A stretch of 64,000 nucleotides of DNA from RYN-230 sp963760405 (GTDB lineage: Bacteria; Actinomycetota; Actinomycetes; Streptosporangiales; Streptosporangiaceae): NCBI GenBank assembly GCA_963760405.1, contig CAVXCV010000004.1, positions 930,001 through 994,000 of the forward strand, written 5' to 3'. The notes beneath the pieces are model-generated. The model searched no databases. It was given only the letters and a program-made list of their open reading frames with translations, and was not told the origin of the DNA. Of this stretch, positions 34,861-43,744 are shown one piece after another. Position 1 is the first letter of the stretch; each line of letters starts with the position of its first letter. The position numbers were made by a program, and so were the translations under genes.

Positions 34861-34892
34861 GAGCAGATGTCAAGCAGCTGAGCGTTCGCTCG
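34861..34892 (+). promoter_or_regulatory. SorC-regulon operator, copy 3 (regulator promoter)
   Basis: GAGCAGATG, 9 bases, TGAGCGTTCGCTCG on the plus strand. It has the same core and spacing as copies 1 and 2 but the opposite orientation, in the 348-base gap between the SorC gene and the hypothetical gene at 35131. Nothing else recognisable lies in that gap. Confidence 0.6.
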
Positions 34893-34914
34893 CGCCCTAC
34901 CGAGACCACTGCTG

Positions 34915-36327
34915 TCACCGGCCGCGACCCGTCCCTGGCCCGGCCCGGCGGCGGTCAGCTGACATGATCCCGCAGCCGGGGTACGCGCCGCCGCGGTGAC
35001 CCCATCCCGGCGCTTGCCCAGGGCGGCCGGGGCTCGACTTTGTCACGATGTGAGACGGCCAGCCCCCGGTTCCCGTGCCAGGATCGACGCGCACGGCCTG
35101 CAGCGTGCCAGCGATCAGGAACGAGGAATCATGACGGAGACGGGACCCGCATCGCCGCGCAACCCGATGCTGACGGTCGCGCTCGATCTGCCGTCCGCGC
35201 AGATCCTCGCTGATCAAGCAGTGATCATCCAGGATCTCCAGTTCGTCATTGAATGCTGCAAGCGGCTGCTGACCGAGCTGGGCACGCCCGAGGCCGACCG
35301 GGATCCGGTGCTGGGGAACGTGCTCTGGTCCGGCGCCCTGGTGGCGTACGCCCGGTGTTTCAGCAAGGGCAAGCGTTTCGGCCTGGCCACCGAGGACGTG
35401 CAGGCCCTGCCGCTCGAGGGCGAGGTACTCAGCTTCCATAAATGGATCATCGGCGAGCGCAACAAGGTCACCGCCCATCCCGCCGACCCGTTCGAGAACG
35501 CCAAGGTGGGAGCGGCTCTCGCTGTGCCGGGTAAGGCCAGGCGGGTGGAGGGCATCGCGATCCTGTCCACCAGCCATGTGCTGGTGGACGACACCGGGGT
35601 GCGGCAGCTGGGCGGCCTCGCCTCCGCCCTGGCCAAGCAGACCGCGGAAAAGGCTCAGCAACAGCAGGACACCGTGCTCGGCGAGGCCCAGCAGCTCGAC
35701 CTCGACCGGCTCTACCGGCAGCCGCCGCTGAGCAGCGCGCACCCGCTGCCGCAGCTGCCCACCCTGCCCGCCACCGCGGACCGGTCCTAAGTCACCCGGC
35801 CCGGCCGGGCCGGCGTGCAGGTCCGCGATCTGGCGCGCGGTGCGGGCGACCTGGGCGCGCAGGCCGGCCGGGGAGATGACCTCGACCTCGGCGCCCAGGG
35901 CGAGCAGGTCCAGTACTGCCGCGTCAGCGGAGCCGATCCGGGCCCAGGCCTCCACCCAGCCAGCCCGGCCCGGGACCGGCGGGGCGCTGCGCCGGATGCG
36001 CAGGCCCTCGGGCCGGCCGAGCAGCGCGGCGAGCCGCCGCCCGCGGGGCGACAGCCGGATCAGGGCCCGCTGGACGCTGCCAGCCGGCTGGACGCCCCTG
36101 GCAGGCGGCATGCTGCCGGGCAGGTCGCTGGTGAACCCGTCCAGCAGATGGAACCCGCCCAGCCGTCCGCGGGTGGCGTAGACCGGGATACCGGCACCGT
36201 TGAGGGCTTCGATGTCGCGCAGGATGGTGCGCGGAGAGACCTCCAGCTCGGCGGCAAGCTCCGTGGTGCTCAGCTGACCCCGGGCCTGCAGCAGGCTGAG
36301 CAGGCTGATCAGCCGGCTGGCGCGCAT
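34915..36327 (-). CDS. YafY-like HTH/WYL-type regulator with lost stop codon
   Basis: The first ~177 residues (36327 to about 35797) are a short DeoR/YafY-type regulator: MRASRLISLLSLLQARGQLS, ELEVSPRTILRDIEALNGAGIPVY, GGFHLLDGF and a C-terminal VLDLLALGAEVEVISPAGL domain ending TARQIADLHA, where homologues stop. No in-frame stop occurs until 34915, so the frame runs antisense through the whole hypothetical gene at 35131-35790. It is divergent from the DUF6855-like gene at 36418, a plausible target. Confidence 0.7.
   Translation of the reverse strand: MRASRLISLLSLLQARGQLSTTELAAELEVSPRTILRDIEALNGAGIPVYATRGRLGGFHLLDGFTSDLPGSMPPARGVQPAGSVQRALIRLSPRGRRLAALLGRPEGLRIRRSAPPVPGRAGWVEAWARIGSADAAVLDLLALGAEVEVISPAGLRAQVARTARQIADLHAGPAGPGDLGPVRGGGQGGQLRQRVRAAQRRLPVEPVEVELLGLAEHGVLLLLSLFRGLLGQGGGEAAQLPHPGVVHQHMAGGQDRDALHPPGLTRHSESRSHLGVLERVGGMGGDLVALADDPFMEAEYLALERQGLHVLGGQAETLALAETPGVRHQGAGPEHVPQHRIPVGLGRAQLGQQPLAAFNDELEILDDHCLISEDLRGRQIERDRQHRVARRCGSRLRHDSSFLIAGTLQAVRVDPGTGTGGWPSHIVTKSSPGRPGQAPGWGHRGGAYPGCGIMSADRRRAGPGTGRGR
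35131..35790 (+). CDS. hypothetical protein, no recognised family
   Basis: A 219-residue soluble protein. It is probably mostly helical (residues about 20-60, FVIECCKRLLTELGT; residues 85-110), with FHKWIIGERNKVTAHPADPFEN as a striking conserved-looking segment: RNKxxAH resembles HEPN-like or cohort-length AbiV/Cthe-type motifs, but this is weak. A Pro/Leu-rich tail follows. ATG 35131 has GAGGA upstream. It is antisense to the run-on of the YafY-like regulator. Confidence 0.65.
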   Translation: MTETGPASPRNPMLTVALDLPSAQILADQAVIIQDLQFVIECCKRLLTELGTPEADRDPVLGNVLWSGALVAYARCFSKGKRFGLATEDVQALPLEGEVLSFHKWIIGERNKVTAHPADPFENAKVGAALAVPGKARRVEGIAILSTSHVLVDDTGVRQLGGLASALAKQTAEKAQQQQDTVLGEAQQLDLDRLYRQPPLSSAHPLPQLPTLPATADRS

Positions 36328-36417
36328 GCCAGCCACGATAACTCGCAATCACGACACGAGATGTCATGTATTGGCTGCCATAATCACCAGGTCCGCAAGC
36401 TAAGGGGAGCGACCACG

Positions 36418-36834
36418 ATGACCAGCACCGCGACCGGATCAGGGACCGCCGCCGATCCGTGGGTCCTGACCACGCCGCCCGGCAAGTCCGAGTTCGAAGC
36501 CTGGCGCGACAGTGCGGCCGACCCGCCCGCGCTGGTAGTGCAGGTGGGCGGCACCCAGCTGCGTTACCAGCTGCGCTGCATCGACGACCTGCACGCGATG
36601 CTGAAGGAACACGGCGACTGGATGCCGCTGGGCAACGCCGACGAGCAGAAGCCGGCCGCTGAGGGCACGGTGGAGGCGTGGGGCCGTTCGCCCGGCAACC
36701 CGGTCGGCGGCTGGTATGGCCTGAAGAAGGGCCTGCGCGGCCGGTTCGGCAACTACGTGCCGCCGGTGCTGGAAGCGCTCGGCCTCGCCGAGGTCGAGCA
36801 CAACGCGCGTAACAACCGGATGCGCGCCCGGTAG
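36418..36834 (+). CDS. conserved hypothetical protein (DUF6855-like)
   Basis: A 138-residue protein with PWVLTTPPGKSEFEAWRDS, YQLRCIDDLHAMLKEHGDW and GWYGLKKGLRGRFGNYVPPV. The pattern is that of a small actinobacterial family of unknown function, often beside transcription regulators. AAGGGGAG precedes ATG 36418. It is divergent from the YafY-like regulator. Confidence 0.75.
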   Translation: MTSTATGSGTAADPWVLTTPPGKSEFEAWRDSAADPPALVVQVGGTQLRYQLRCIDDLHAMLKEHGDWMPLGNADEQKPAAEGTVEAWGRSPGNPVGGWYGLKKGLRGRFGNYVPPVLEALGLAEVEHNARNNRMRAR

Positions 36835-36872
36835 CAGCTCTGGGAGCCGGGCCGGCCGGGCATGCTCGACGG

Positions 36873-38012
36873 GTGAGCGATAACGTGACGCCGTTCCGGA
36901 TCTCTGTGCCCGAAGCTGACCTGGACGACCTGCGCCAGCGGCTGCGCCGGACCCGGTGGCCGGAGCCGGAGACAGTGCCGGACTGGTCCCAGGGGATCCC
37001 GCTGGCCTACACCCGCCAGCTGTGTGACTACTGGCTGGAGCGCTACGACTGGCGGGCGTCCGAGGCCCGGCTCAACTCGTTCCCGCAGTTCCGGACGCAG
37101 ATCGATGGCCTCGGCATTCACTTCCTGCACGTCCGCTCCCCGCAGCCCAGCGCGCTGCCACTGGTGATCACGCATGGCTGGCCCGGCTCGATCGTGGAGT
37201 TCGGCAAGGTGATCGGGCCGCTCACCGATCCGGTGGCGCATGGCGGGGATGCGGCCGACGCGTTCCATGTGGTGTGCCCGGCGCTGCCCGGCTACGGCTT
37301 CAGCGGTAAGCCCAGCCGGCCGGGGTGGAACGTCCAGCACACCGCGGACGCCTGGGACCAGCTCATGGGGCGGCTCGGCTACGCCCGGTACGGGGCTCAG
37401 GGCGGCGACTGGGGAGCCCAGGTGACCACGGCCATCGGGGTGCGTCACGCTGGCCATGTGACCGGCATCCACCTCAACATGCCGATCGCCCCGGCCGACC
37501 CGGCCACCATGGACGACCTGACCGGGCGGGAGCGCTCGGCCCTGGCTGCCATGGATCACTACCGGAGATGGGACTCGGGCTACTCCCGGCAGCAGTCAAC
37601 CCGGCCGCAGACTGTCGGCTACGGCCTGGTCGACTCACCGGCCGGGCTGTGCGCCTGGATCATCGAGAAGTTCTGGTCCTGGACCGACTGCGACGGTGAC
37701 CCGGCCAACGTGCTGACCCGGGACGAGATGCTCGACAACGTCATGCTGTACTGGCTGACCGGCACCGGGGCCTCGGCCGCCCGGCTCTACTGGGAGAGCT
37801 TCGGCCGGCCGGTCCTCGGCCCGGTGCCGGTGCCCGTCGGCTGCTCGATCTTTCCCAAAGAGATCTTCCGCCCGTCCCGGCGCTGGGCCGAGCGGCAGTT
37901 CCCGGATCTGCGCTACTGGAACGAGCCCGCCCGGGGCGGCCATTTCGCCGCGTTCGAGCAGCCCGCGGCGTTCGTGGACGAGGTCCGCGCCGCTTTCCGC
38001 TCGTTCCGCTGA
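36873..38012 (+). CDS. epoxide hydrolase (α/β-hydrolase, microsomal type)
   Basis: A 379-residue protein with the N-terminal EHN lid (FRISVPEADLDDLRQRLRRT, WPEPE) and the hydrolase core: oxyanion HGWPGS, nucleophile Asp in GGDWG, and a terminal His in GGHFAAFEQP. It would open an epoxide to a diol. Length and motifs match epoxide hydrolases of the microsomal/juvenile-hormone class common in actinobacteria. The start is GTG. Confidence 0.88.
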   Translation: MSDNVTPFRISVPEADLDDLRQRLRRTRWPEPETVPDWSQGIPLAYTRQLCDYWLERYDWRASEARLNSFPQFRTQIDGLGIHFLHVRSPQPSALPLVITHGWPGSIVEFGKVIGPLTDPVAHGGDAADAFHVVCPALPGYGFSGKPSRPGWNVQHTADAWDQLMGRLGYARYGAQGGDWGAQVTTAIGVRHAGHVTGIHLNMPIAPADPATMDDLTGRERSALAAMDHYRRWDSGYSRQQSTRPQTVGYGLVDSPAGLCAWIIEKFWSWTDCDGDPANVLTRDEMLDNVMLYWLTGTGASAARLYWESFGRPVLGPVPVPVGCSIFPKEIFRPSRRWAERQFPDLRYWNEPARGGHFAAFEQPAAFVDEVRAAFRSFR

Positions 38013-38094
38013 CCTGCTCGAGGCCGGCCGCGGACTGGGTTAGCGGACGGCCCAGCCGATAACGCGTTGTCGGGCAGCGGGCCGAGGGCGGACA

Positions 38095-38577
38095 ATGGCC
38101 CTCATGCGCCGCTGGCTGGGCAAGATATTTGACGGCGCGGGGTGGTCCGTGGGCGTGGCCGCCGCGCTGGTCCTGTTTGCGCTGCTCGGCGTGGGATTCG
38201 TGGCCCAGACGCCGGAGGTCGTGCTGTGGACCGGCCAGCATGCGGTCGGCACCGAGCAGAACGGGCTGGTCCTCTTCCGGTGGCAAGGCCGGGATTACTC
38301 GGTCGACATGCCGGGATACGGATCATCGCAGGCGGTGAGCGTCTATTTCGAGCCGGGCAATCCCACGAACGCGATGGCCGACAACATCGGTGACCGGGCG
38401 CTGGCCATCCTGCTGGTCGCGGTTCCGCTGCTGCTCGCCGCGGCCGTGCTCCTGGCCGGGCTGACCCGTAAGCGGCGGTGGGCACGCCAGCGCAGCCGGG
38501 CTGCTTCCGCGTTCGGGACCGGGCTCGATGAGGATTTCGTCGCCCGGCAGCTGCAGCAGCGCCGGGGCCGCCAGTAA
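38095..38577 (+). CDS. two-helix membrane protein, unknown
   Basis: A 160-residue protein. Membrane helices lie at about residues 18-38 (VGVAAALVLFALLGVGFVA) and 103-122, with an extracytoplasmic segment of about 60 residues between them (FRWQGRDYSVDMPGYG) and a basic cytoplasmic tail. The layout resembles DUF3592-type membrane proteins. ATG 38095 is the first in frame. Confidence 0.6.
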   Translation: MALMRRWLGKIFDGAGWSVGVAAALVLFALLGVGFVAQTPEVVLWTGQHAVGTEQNGLVLFRWQGRDYSVDMPGYGSSQAVSVYFEPGNPTNAMADNIGDRALAILLVAVPLLLAAAVLLAGLTRKRRWARQRSRAASAFGTGLDEDFVARQLQQRRGRQ

Positions 38578-38607
38578 TTTGTCGGCGGGCCGTGCTTGGC
38601 TGCTGCC

Positions 38608-39186
38608 GTGGCGAAAACTCAGTACTACACCGCGACCAGCATCGACGGGTTCATCGCCGACCCGGACAACTCGCTCAGCTGGCTGTTCGAGGCGGATAAG
38701 GGCGACGGCAATGAAGATCGCTTCGCGGCTTTCTTCGCGGACGTGGGCGCCATGGCCATGGGCGCGACCACGTACGAATGGGTGCTGGAGCATGAGCGCC
38801 TGCTGGACGATCCTGAGCGGTGGCAGCGGTACTACGGCGCGGTTCCCTGCTGGGTGTTCACGCACCGCCAGCTTCCCGCGGTCCCGGGCGCCCGGCTGAT
38901 GTTCGCCCGCGGCGACGTCCGGGCCGTGCACGCCGAGATGAGCAGGGCTGCCGGTGACCGGAACATCTGGCTGGCCGGCGGGGGCGACCTGGTCGGCCAG
39001 TTCGCTGATCACGGGCTGCTCGACGAGATCCTGCTGGGCGTCGCCCCGGTCACGCTGGGCGGGGGCGCGCCGCTGCTCCCGCGGCGGCTCCCGGCCACCG
39101 CGCTGACCCTGACCGGCGTCGGCCGCGAGGCTGGCTTCGCTTTCCTCACCTACCAGGTGACCGGCCCCGCTGACCGGCCCCGCTGA
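38608..39186 (+). CDS. dihydrofolate reductase-family (RibD C-terminal) protein
   Basis: About 192 residues. TQYYTATSIDGFIADPDNSL, MGATTYEWVLE, IWLAGGGDLVGQFADHGLLD and LTGVGREAGFAFLTYQV are the landmarks of the RibD-C/DHFR-like fold. The substrate is unknown; it probably uses NADPH. I chose GTG 38608 because MAKTQYY begins the domain. Confidence 0.8.
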   Translation: MAKTQYYTATSIDGFIADPDNSLSWLFEADKGDGNEDRFAAFFADVGAMAMGATTYEWVLEHERLLDDPERWQRYYGAVPCWVFTHRQLPAVPGARLMFARGDVRAVHAEMSRAAGDRNIWLAGGGDLVGQFADHGLLDEILLGVAPVTLGGGAPLLPRRLPATALTLTGVGREAGFAFLTYQVTGPADRPR

Positions 39187-39209
39187 CCTGCCCGCCTGGC
39201 CGGATCCGG

Positions 39210-40100
39210 TTAGCCAGCGCCCGGCTGGCGGAGCCGCTTCAGGGCGGCGATGTCGGCCGCATGAGCCGCTTTCGGGCCCGGCGTCTCGATGATCACCGGT
39301 ACGTCCGCGGTGGCGGGGTGCTGCAGCAGGTCGGCAAAGGCCGCCCGGCCGATCTGCCCAGCGCCGATGTTCTCGTGCCGGTCTCGGTGTGAGCCGCACG
39401 GGTCCTTGGCGTCGTTGGCATGGATGAGCTTCAGCCGGGACGCCTGCCCGCCCTGGGCTGTCCCGCCCAGGGCCGCGGTCAATGCGTCCAGCATGGCGGC
39501 CATGCCACCGGGCGCGGCGAGATCATGGCCCGCGCCGAACGCGTGGCAGGTGTCCAGGCAGACCCCGGCCCGCGGGTGCCAGCCGAGCCCGCTGAGGTAC
39601 GGCTCCAGCTCAGTGACGGCGCCGCACAGCATCTGCCGCTGTCCCGCCATTGGCTCCAGCAGCAGGTCAGGGCCGTCATCGGGGATCGAGTCCAGCAGCG
39701 GCAGCAGGCATTCCCAGGCCAGCCGCAGGCTCTTGTCCCGGTCCCCGCCCGCTGCCGAGCCCGTGTGCACCACGACTCCGCGGGCGCCGATCTCCCGGCC
39801 CCGGCGCAGCGAGTGACCGAGCGACTGCGCCGACCGCTCCCGGGTCACCGGATCGGGCGACCCCACATTGACCAGGTACGGCGAATGCACGAACACCGGC
39901 AGGCCGGTGCTGGTGATCCGGTCCCGCAGCGCCAGGTCCTGGCGGGCGTCGCTGGCGGCCTGCGTCCACGCCCGGGGGCTGGCCGCGAACACCTGGATCG
40001 CCTCGGCCCCGATGTCCGCCGCATAACTCAGCCCTTGCCGGGCCAGGCCGCCGCCGGCTGGCACATGCGCACCGATGCACGGCACCGTGCTGGCGCTCAC
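39210..40100 (-). CDS. nfo: deoxyribonuclease IV (AP endonuclease)
   Basis: A 296-residue TIM-barrel endonuclease IV that cuts 5' to abasic sites in base-excision repair. Trinuclear zinc ligands are visible in GAHV, VFVHSPYLVN, VVVHTGS, LLEPMAG, VCLDTCHAF, HANDAKDPCGSHRDRHENIG split across the motif, and IIETPG. It lies 29 bases upstream of the end of the PknL-like gene on the same strand. Confidence 0.92.
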   Translation of the reverse strand: MSASTVPCIGAHVPAGGGLARQGLSYAADIGAEAIQVFAASPRAWTQAASDARQDLALRDRITSTGLPVFVHSPYLVNVGSPDPVTRERSAQSLGHSLRRGREIGARGVVVHTGSAAGGDRDKSLRLAWECLLPLLDSIPDDGPDLLLEPMAGQRQMLCGAVTELEPYLSGLGWHPRAGVCLDTCHAFGAGHDLAAPGGMAAMLDALTAALGGTAQGGQASRLKLIHANDAKDPCGSHRDRHENIGAGQIGRAAFADLLQHPATADVPVIIETPGPKAAHAADIAALKRLRQPGAG

Positions 40101-40129
40101 CGCTTCCCTGCTTTCCCTGCGGTGACGGG

Positions 40130-42394
40130 CTACGGGTAGCCGACGAAGATGGTGATCACGCTGCCCTGCGGGGCCTGGCCAGATGGGCTGTAGTTGAACA
40201 CGTTGTCGATCGGGCCCAGCCGGGTCACGTTGACCTGGAAGCCAGCCTGCTGCAGCGCCTGCTGAGCCTGGCTGGTCGTCATCCCGTCCACGTTCGGCAC
40301 GTTGGTCGGCTGCCCGCCGGTGGAGATGTTGATCGTGATGACCTGGCCGTTGCTGAACGCGCTGCCCGGGGCCAGGGACTGGCTGGTCACGTTGCCAGGG
40401 GGCTGGGTGCTGTTATTGTCCGCGACCTCATTGAGCGAGACCCCGTTGGCCTGCGCCCACTGCTCGGCCACGTCCTTCTGCTGGCCAACGAAGTTGGGTA
40501 CCGGCTGCCCGGCGCTCACCACCAGGGTGACGGGCTTGCTCTGCGGCCAGGACACGCCCGCAGCCGGGGTGGTGCTGATCACCACCCCGCTCTGGATGGT
40601 GGTGGACGTCTGGCTCACCACCTGGCCTGGTACCAGGCCCGCGTGGCGCAGCGTGGCCTTGGCGTCCGTCAGCGAAGCGCCGGTCACCTGCGGCACCGTG
40701 AGCAGGTGCGGGCCCGCCGACTCGACGATGGACACCGTCGTGCCCTTGCTGACCCGCGCGCCGCCCGCCGGGCTGGTGCTGATGACACTGCCCTTGGGCA
40801 CCCGGTTGTCGAACCGCATCCGGACGATCTTCGCGTTCAGGCCCTCGTTATGCAGTTCGAGCTGCGCGGTGCTCGCCAGCATCCCGCGAACCTCCGGGAT
40901 CGAGGTGTACTGGCCAGCCGTCTGCCACCAGACCAGCAGGCCGATCAGCAGCACTCCGGCCAGGCCGCCGGCCAGGTAGATGAGCCTGCGGCTGAACAGC
41001 CAGCGCTGCAGCCCGGATCCGACGCCGCGGTGACCACGCTGGCCCGGCTGGTAGTCCTGGCCCGGCCCGGGCGCGGCCACCACCAGCGTGTGGTTCGCGG
41101 AACGGTAGAAGTCGTCGCCTACCCGCGTCCGGTCCGTCCCGCCGAAGTCCGGGCCGCCGAAGTCTTGGCCGCCGAAGTCCGGGCCGCCGAAGTCTTGGCC
41201 GCCGAAGTCTGGGCCGCCGGCGTCTGGCGGCCCAGACGGCTGGCGGGCGGTCACGTCCAGGCCGGGCACGATGCTGGCGTCGTAACGGGTGGCGGCCCCG
41301 GCGGCCCAGGCCGCCGGCTGGGCGCCAGGTAGCTGCGTCGCCGGGGAATGGGGCAGGGCAGCGGGTGGCTGGGTGGCGGGTGGCTGGGTGGCGGGCAGGT
41401 TGGTGCCAGGCGGGTGCGCAAAGGCCTGCACCGCGGTGGCCGCCAGCGCGGCCGGCCCGCCCGGCGCGGCCTGCGCCCATGGACCGTCTGCGCGGTGCCC
41501 GGCGAAATCGTCTCCGGCAGAGCCGGGCGCACCGGGGCCGTCCAGCGGGATGCCGCGCCGTGACTCGGTGACGGCACGCAGGTACTGCCTGGCGTCACCA
41601 GGCCGCAGCTCCGGGTCCCGGCTGGTAGCCAGTGCCACCAGCGAGTCGAGCGCGGCCGGGAGCCCCGGCACAAACCGGGACGGGGCGGGCACGACCTCGT
41701 TGACATGCTTGTAGGCCACGGCCAGCGGCGTCTCAGCGGTGTGCGGCTGAATCCCGGTGAGGAGCTCGAAGAGCATGATCCCGGCGGCGTACACGTCCGT
41801 ACGCGCATCAGCGGCGCCGCGCGACACCTGTTCCGGCGCGAGGTACGCGGCGGTCCCGATCAGCAGGCCGGTCTTGGTGTGGTGGCTGCTCCCGGCCAGC
41901 ATCCTGGCCAGGCCGAAGTCAGCGACCTTGACCGCATGGCGGTCGGTCAGCAGCACGTTCTCCGGCTTGACATCGCGGTGCACCAGCCCCGCGGCATGGG
42001 CTGCGGCCAGCCCGGACAGCACGCCTTCGACGATGTCCAGCGCTTCCCGCGGGCTGAGCCGCCCACGGTCGTTCAGCAGGTCGCGCAGGGTCTGGCCGGG
42101 CACGTACTCCATGGCCAGGAACAGGATGCGGCCATCGGCGCCCTGGTCGTACACGCCGACCACGTTCGGATGGGACAGCCGGGCCACGGACCGGGCCTCA
42201 CCCACGAAGCGGCGCACGAAGTCCTCATCGTTGGCGAGCTCAGGATGCATGATCTTCAGCGCGACCGTGCGGTCCAGCCTGGTATCCGTGCCCAGGTAGA
42301 CGGTTGCCATCCCGCCGCGAGCAATGAGGGACTCAACCCGGTAACGGCCATCGAGGACCTGGCCGACGGGTGCGCGGGCAAGCGTCGTGTCCAT
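40130..42394 (-). CDS. pknL: PASTA Ser/Thr kinase, PknL-like
   Basis: A 754-residue kinase. The domain runs YRVESLIARGGMATVYLG, Lys47 in VALKIM, HRDVKPENVLL, DFGLARM and LAPEQ. A Pro/Gln/Gly linker (with the DFGG repeat) leads to one membrane helix (about 472-492) and four extracytoplasmic PASTA domains. These sense muropeptides in related kinases. The divergent FAD gene and Rv2175c-like protein nearby recall the mycobacterial pknL locus, where Rv2175c is a PknL substrate. Confidence 0.88.
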   Translation of the reverse strand: MDTTLARAPVGQVLDGRYRVESLIARGGMATVYLGTDTRLDRTVALKIMHPELANDEDFVRRFVGEARSVARLSHPNVVGVYDQGADGRILFLAMEYVPGQTLRDLLNDRGRLSPREALDIVEGVLSGLAAAHAAGLVHRDVKPENVLLTDRHAVKVADFGLARMLAGSSHHTKTGLLIGTAAYLAPEQVSRGAADARTDVYAAGIMLFELLTGIQPHTAETPLAVAYKHVNEVVPAPSRFVPGLPAALDSLVALATSRDPELRPGDARQYLRAVTESRRGIPLDGPGAPGSAGDDFAGHRADGPWAQAAPGGPAALAATAVQAFAHPPGTNLPATQPPATQPPAALPHSPATQLPGAQPAAWAAGAATRYDASIVPGLDVTARQPSGPPDAGGPDFGGQDFGGPDFGGQDFGGPDFGGTDRTRVGDDFYRSANHTLVVAAPGPGQDYQPGQRGHRGVGSGLQRWLFSRRLIYLAGGLAGVLLIGLLVWWQTAGQYTSIPEVRGMLASTAQLELHNEGLNAKIVRMRFDNRVPKGSVISTSPAGGARVSKGTTVSIVESAGPHLLTVPQVTGASLTDAKATLRHAGLVPGQVVSQTSTTIQSGVVISTTPAAGVSWPQSKPVTLVVSAGQPVPNFVGQQKDVAEQWAQANGVSLNEVADNNSTQPPGNVTSQSLAPGSAFSNGQVITINISTGGQPTNVPNVDGMTTSQAQQALQQAGFQVNVTRLGPIDNVFNYSPSGQAPQGSVITIFVGYP
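41142..41216. repeat. five 15-base tandem units within pknL
   Basis: Units CCGAAGTCCGGGCCG and CCGAAGTCTTGGCCG alternate, encoding a (Q/P)DFGG repeat in the linker before the membrane helix. It is in frame and so extends the linker without breaking the gene. Confidence 0.85.
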
Positions 42395-42544
42395 ATCGGC
42401 TCGATTGTATGGCCGAGGGGGGTCGGTGAGGCTCAGAACACAGGTACGGTGGTCGGCTGGTGACCGGTAGTAACGGGCATGCGGGCTGGCGCCGGTGGCA
42501 TGCGCGGCGTTCCGGGGGCAGCCCCAGCGGTACGTCTAGCCTAG

Positions 42545-43744
42545 GTGCTCGTGCAAAGCGAGCAGCTGGTGCGGCAGGTGGTCATCGTCGGCGGCGGCCT
42601 GGCCGGGCTGCGGAGCGCGGCGGAGCTCCGGGCCCAGGGATATACCGGCGCGCTCACCATGATCGGGGCGGAACAGCATCCGCCCTACGACCGCCCCCCG
42701 CTGTCGAAGAAGCTCATGCTGGGCGAGCTCGATGACTCCTCGCTGGACGCTGACGCGGCCGCGCTGGACCTGCAGCTGCGGCTCGGTGAGGCGGCCACCG
42801 CGCTGGATGACGGGCTGCTCCGCACCGGCCAGGCGGAATACCGCTTCGACCGGCTGATCGTGGCCACCGGGGCCGCGCCGATCCGGCTGCCCGGCCCCGG
42901 GCCGCAACACGTGCTGCGCACGGTCGACGATGCCCTGGCCATCCGGGCGATGCTGGTGCCCGGTACCCGCCTGGCCATCATCGGCGCAGGCTGGATCGGT
43001 GCTGAGCTCGCCACCGCGGCCGCTGCCCGTGGCTGCCGGGTGACCGTGCTGGAGGCGGCGGCTACCCCGGTCGCCGGGGCGCTCGGCACCGAGATAGGGA
43101 TGCGGATGGTGCCCTGGTACGCGGAGGCCGGGGTGGACCTGCGGCTCAGCCAGCCGGTGCAGTCAGTGGAAACCGGCGGGCTGGCGCTGCCCGGGGGCGG
43201 CTGGCTGGCCGCCGACGTGATCGTGACGGCGGTCGGCGTCCGCCCGGTCACCGGCTGGCTCGAGGATTCCGGGCTGGAGCTGGGCAACGGGATCGTCGTG
43301 GACGGGAAACTGCGTTCCTCGCGGCCGGAGGTCTACGCGGCCGGGGACTGTGCCGCCTTCTGGTCGGGCCGGTACGGCCGGCGGCTGCGGGTGGAGCACT
43401 GGGACACCGCGCTGCACGCGCCGCGCGTCCTGGCGGCCAACATCCTGGGCGCGGAGGAGGACTATGACCCGGTGCCGTATTTCTGGTCCGAGCAATTCGG
43501 CCGGACGGCCCAGTACGCCGGCCAGCACAGCCCCGGCGACCAGCTGGTCTGGCGCGGTGACCCGGACGGGCCGCGCTGGTCAGCTGGCTGGCTGGCCCCG
43601 TCCGGCCAGCTGGTAGCCGTGCTCACGGTTGGCCTGCCGCGTGATCTGCTCCAGGGCCGCCGGGTGATCGAATCCGGCCAGCCAGTGGATCCGGACCGGC
43701 TCGCAGATCCCGCCGTACAGATCCGCGCCACGGTGCGCGCGTGA
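42545..43744 (+). CDS. FAD-dependent NAD(P)H-ferredoxin reductase-like oxidoreductase
   Basis: A 399-residue enzyme of the rubredoxin/ferredoxin reductase type. FAD site VVIVGGGLAGLRSA, ATGAAPI, NAD site AIIGAGWIGAELA, and the second FAD site VYAAGDCAAF, then a reductase C-terminal domain (EHWDTALHAPRVLAANILG, PYFWSEQFGRTAQYAG). It would pass electrons from NAD(P)H to a ferredoxin or P450 partner. It overlaps the Rv2175c-like gene by 4 bases. Confidence 0.88.
   Translation: MLVQSEQLVRQVVIVGGGLAGLRSAAELRAQGYTGALTMIGAEQHPPYDRPPLSKKLMLGELDDSSLDADAAALDLQLRLGEAATALDDGLLRTGQAEYRFDRLIVATGAAPIRLPGPGPQHVLRTVDDALAIRAMLVPGTRLAIIGAGWIGAELATAAAARGCRVTVLEAAATPVAGALGTEIGMRMVPWYAEAGVDLRLSQPVQSVETGGLALPGGGWLAADVIVTAVGVRPVTGWLEDSGLELGNGIVVDGKLRSSRPEVYAAGDCAAFWSGRYGRRLRVEHWDTALHAPRVLAANILGAEEDYDPVPYFWSEQFGRTAQYAGQHSPGDQLVWRGDPDGPRWSAGWLAPSGQLVAVLTVGLPRDLLQGRRVIESGQPVDPDRLADPAVQIRATVRA

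Noticed and set aside
41142..41216. Tandem repeat in pknL as a mobile or CRISPR-like element
   Set aside because: The 15-base units are in frame, encode DFGG repeats and have no spacers; they are linker expansion.
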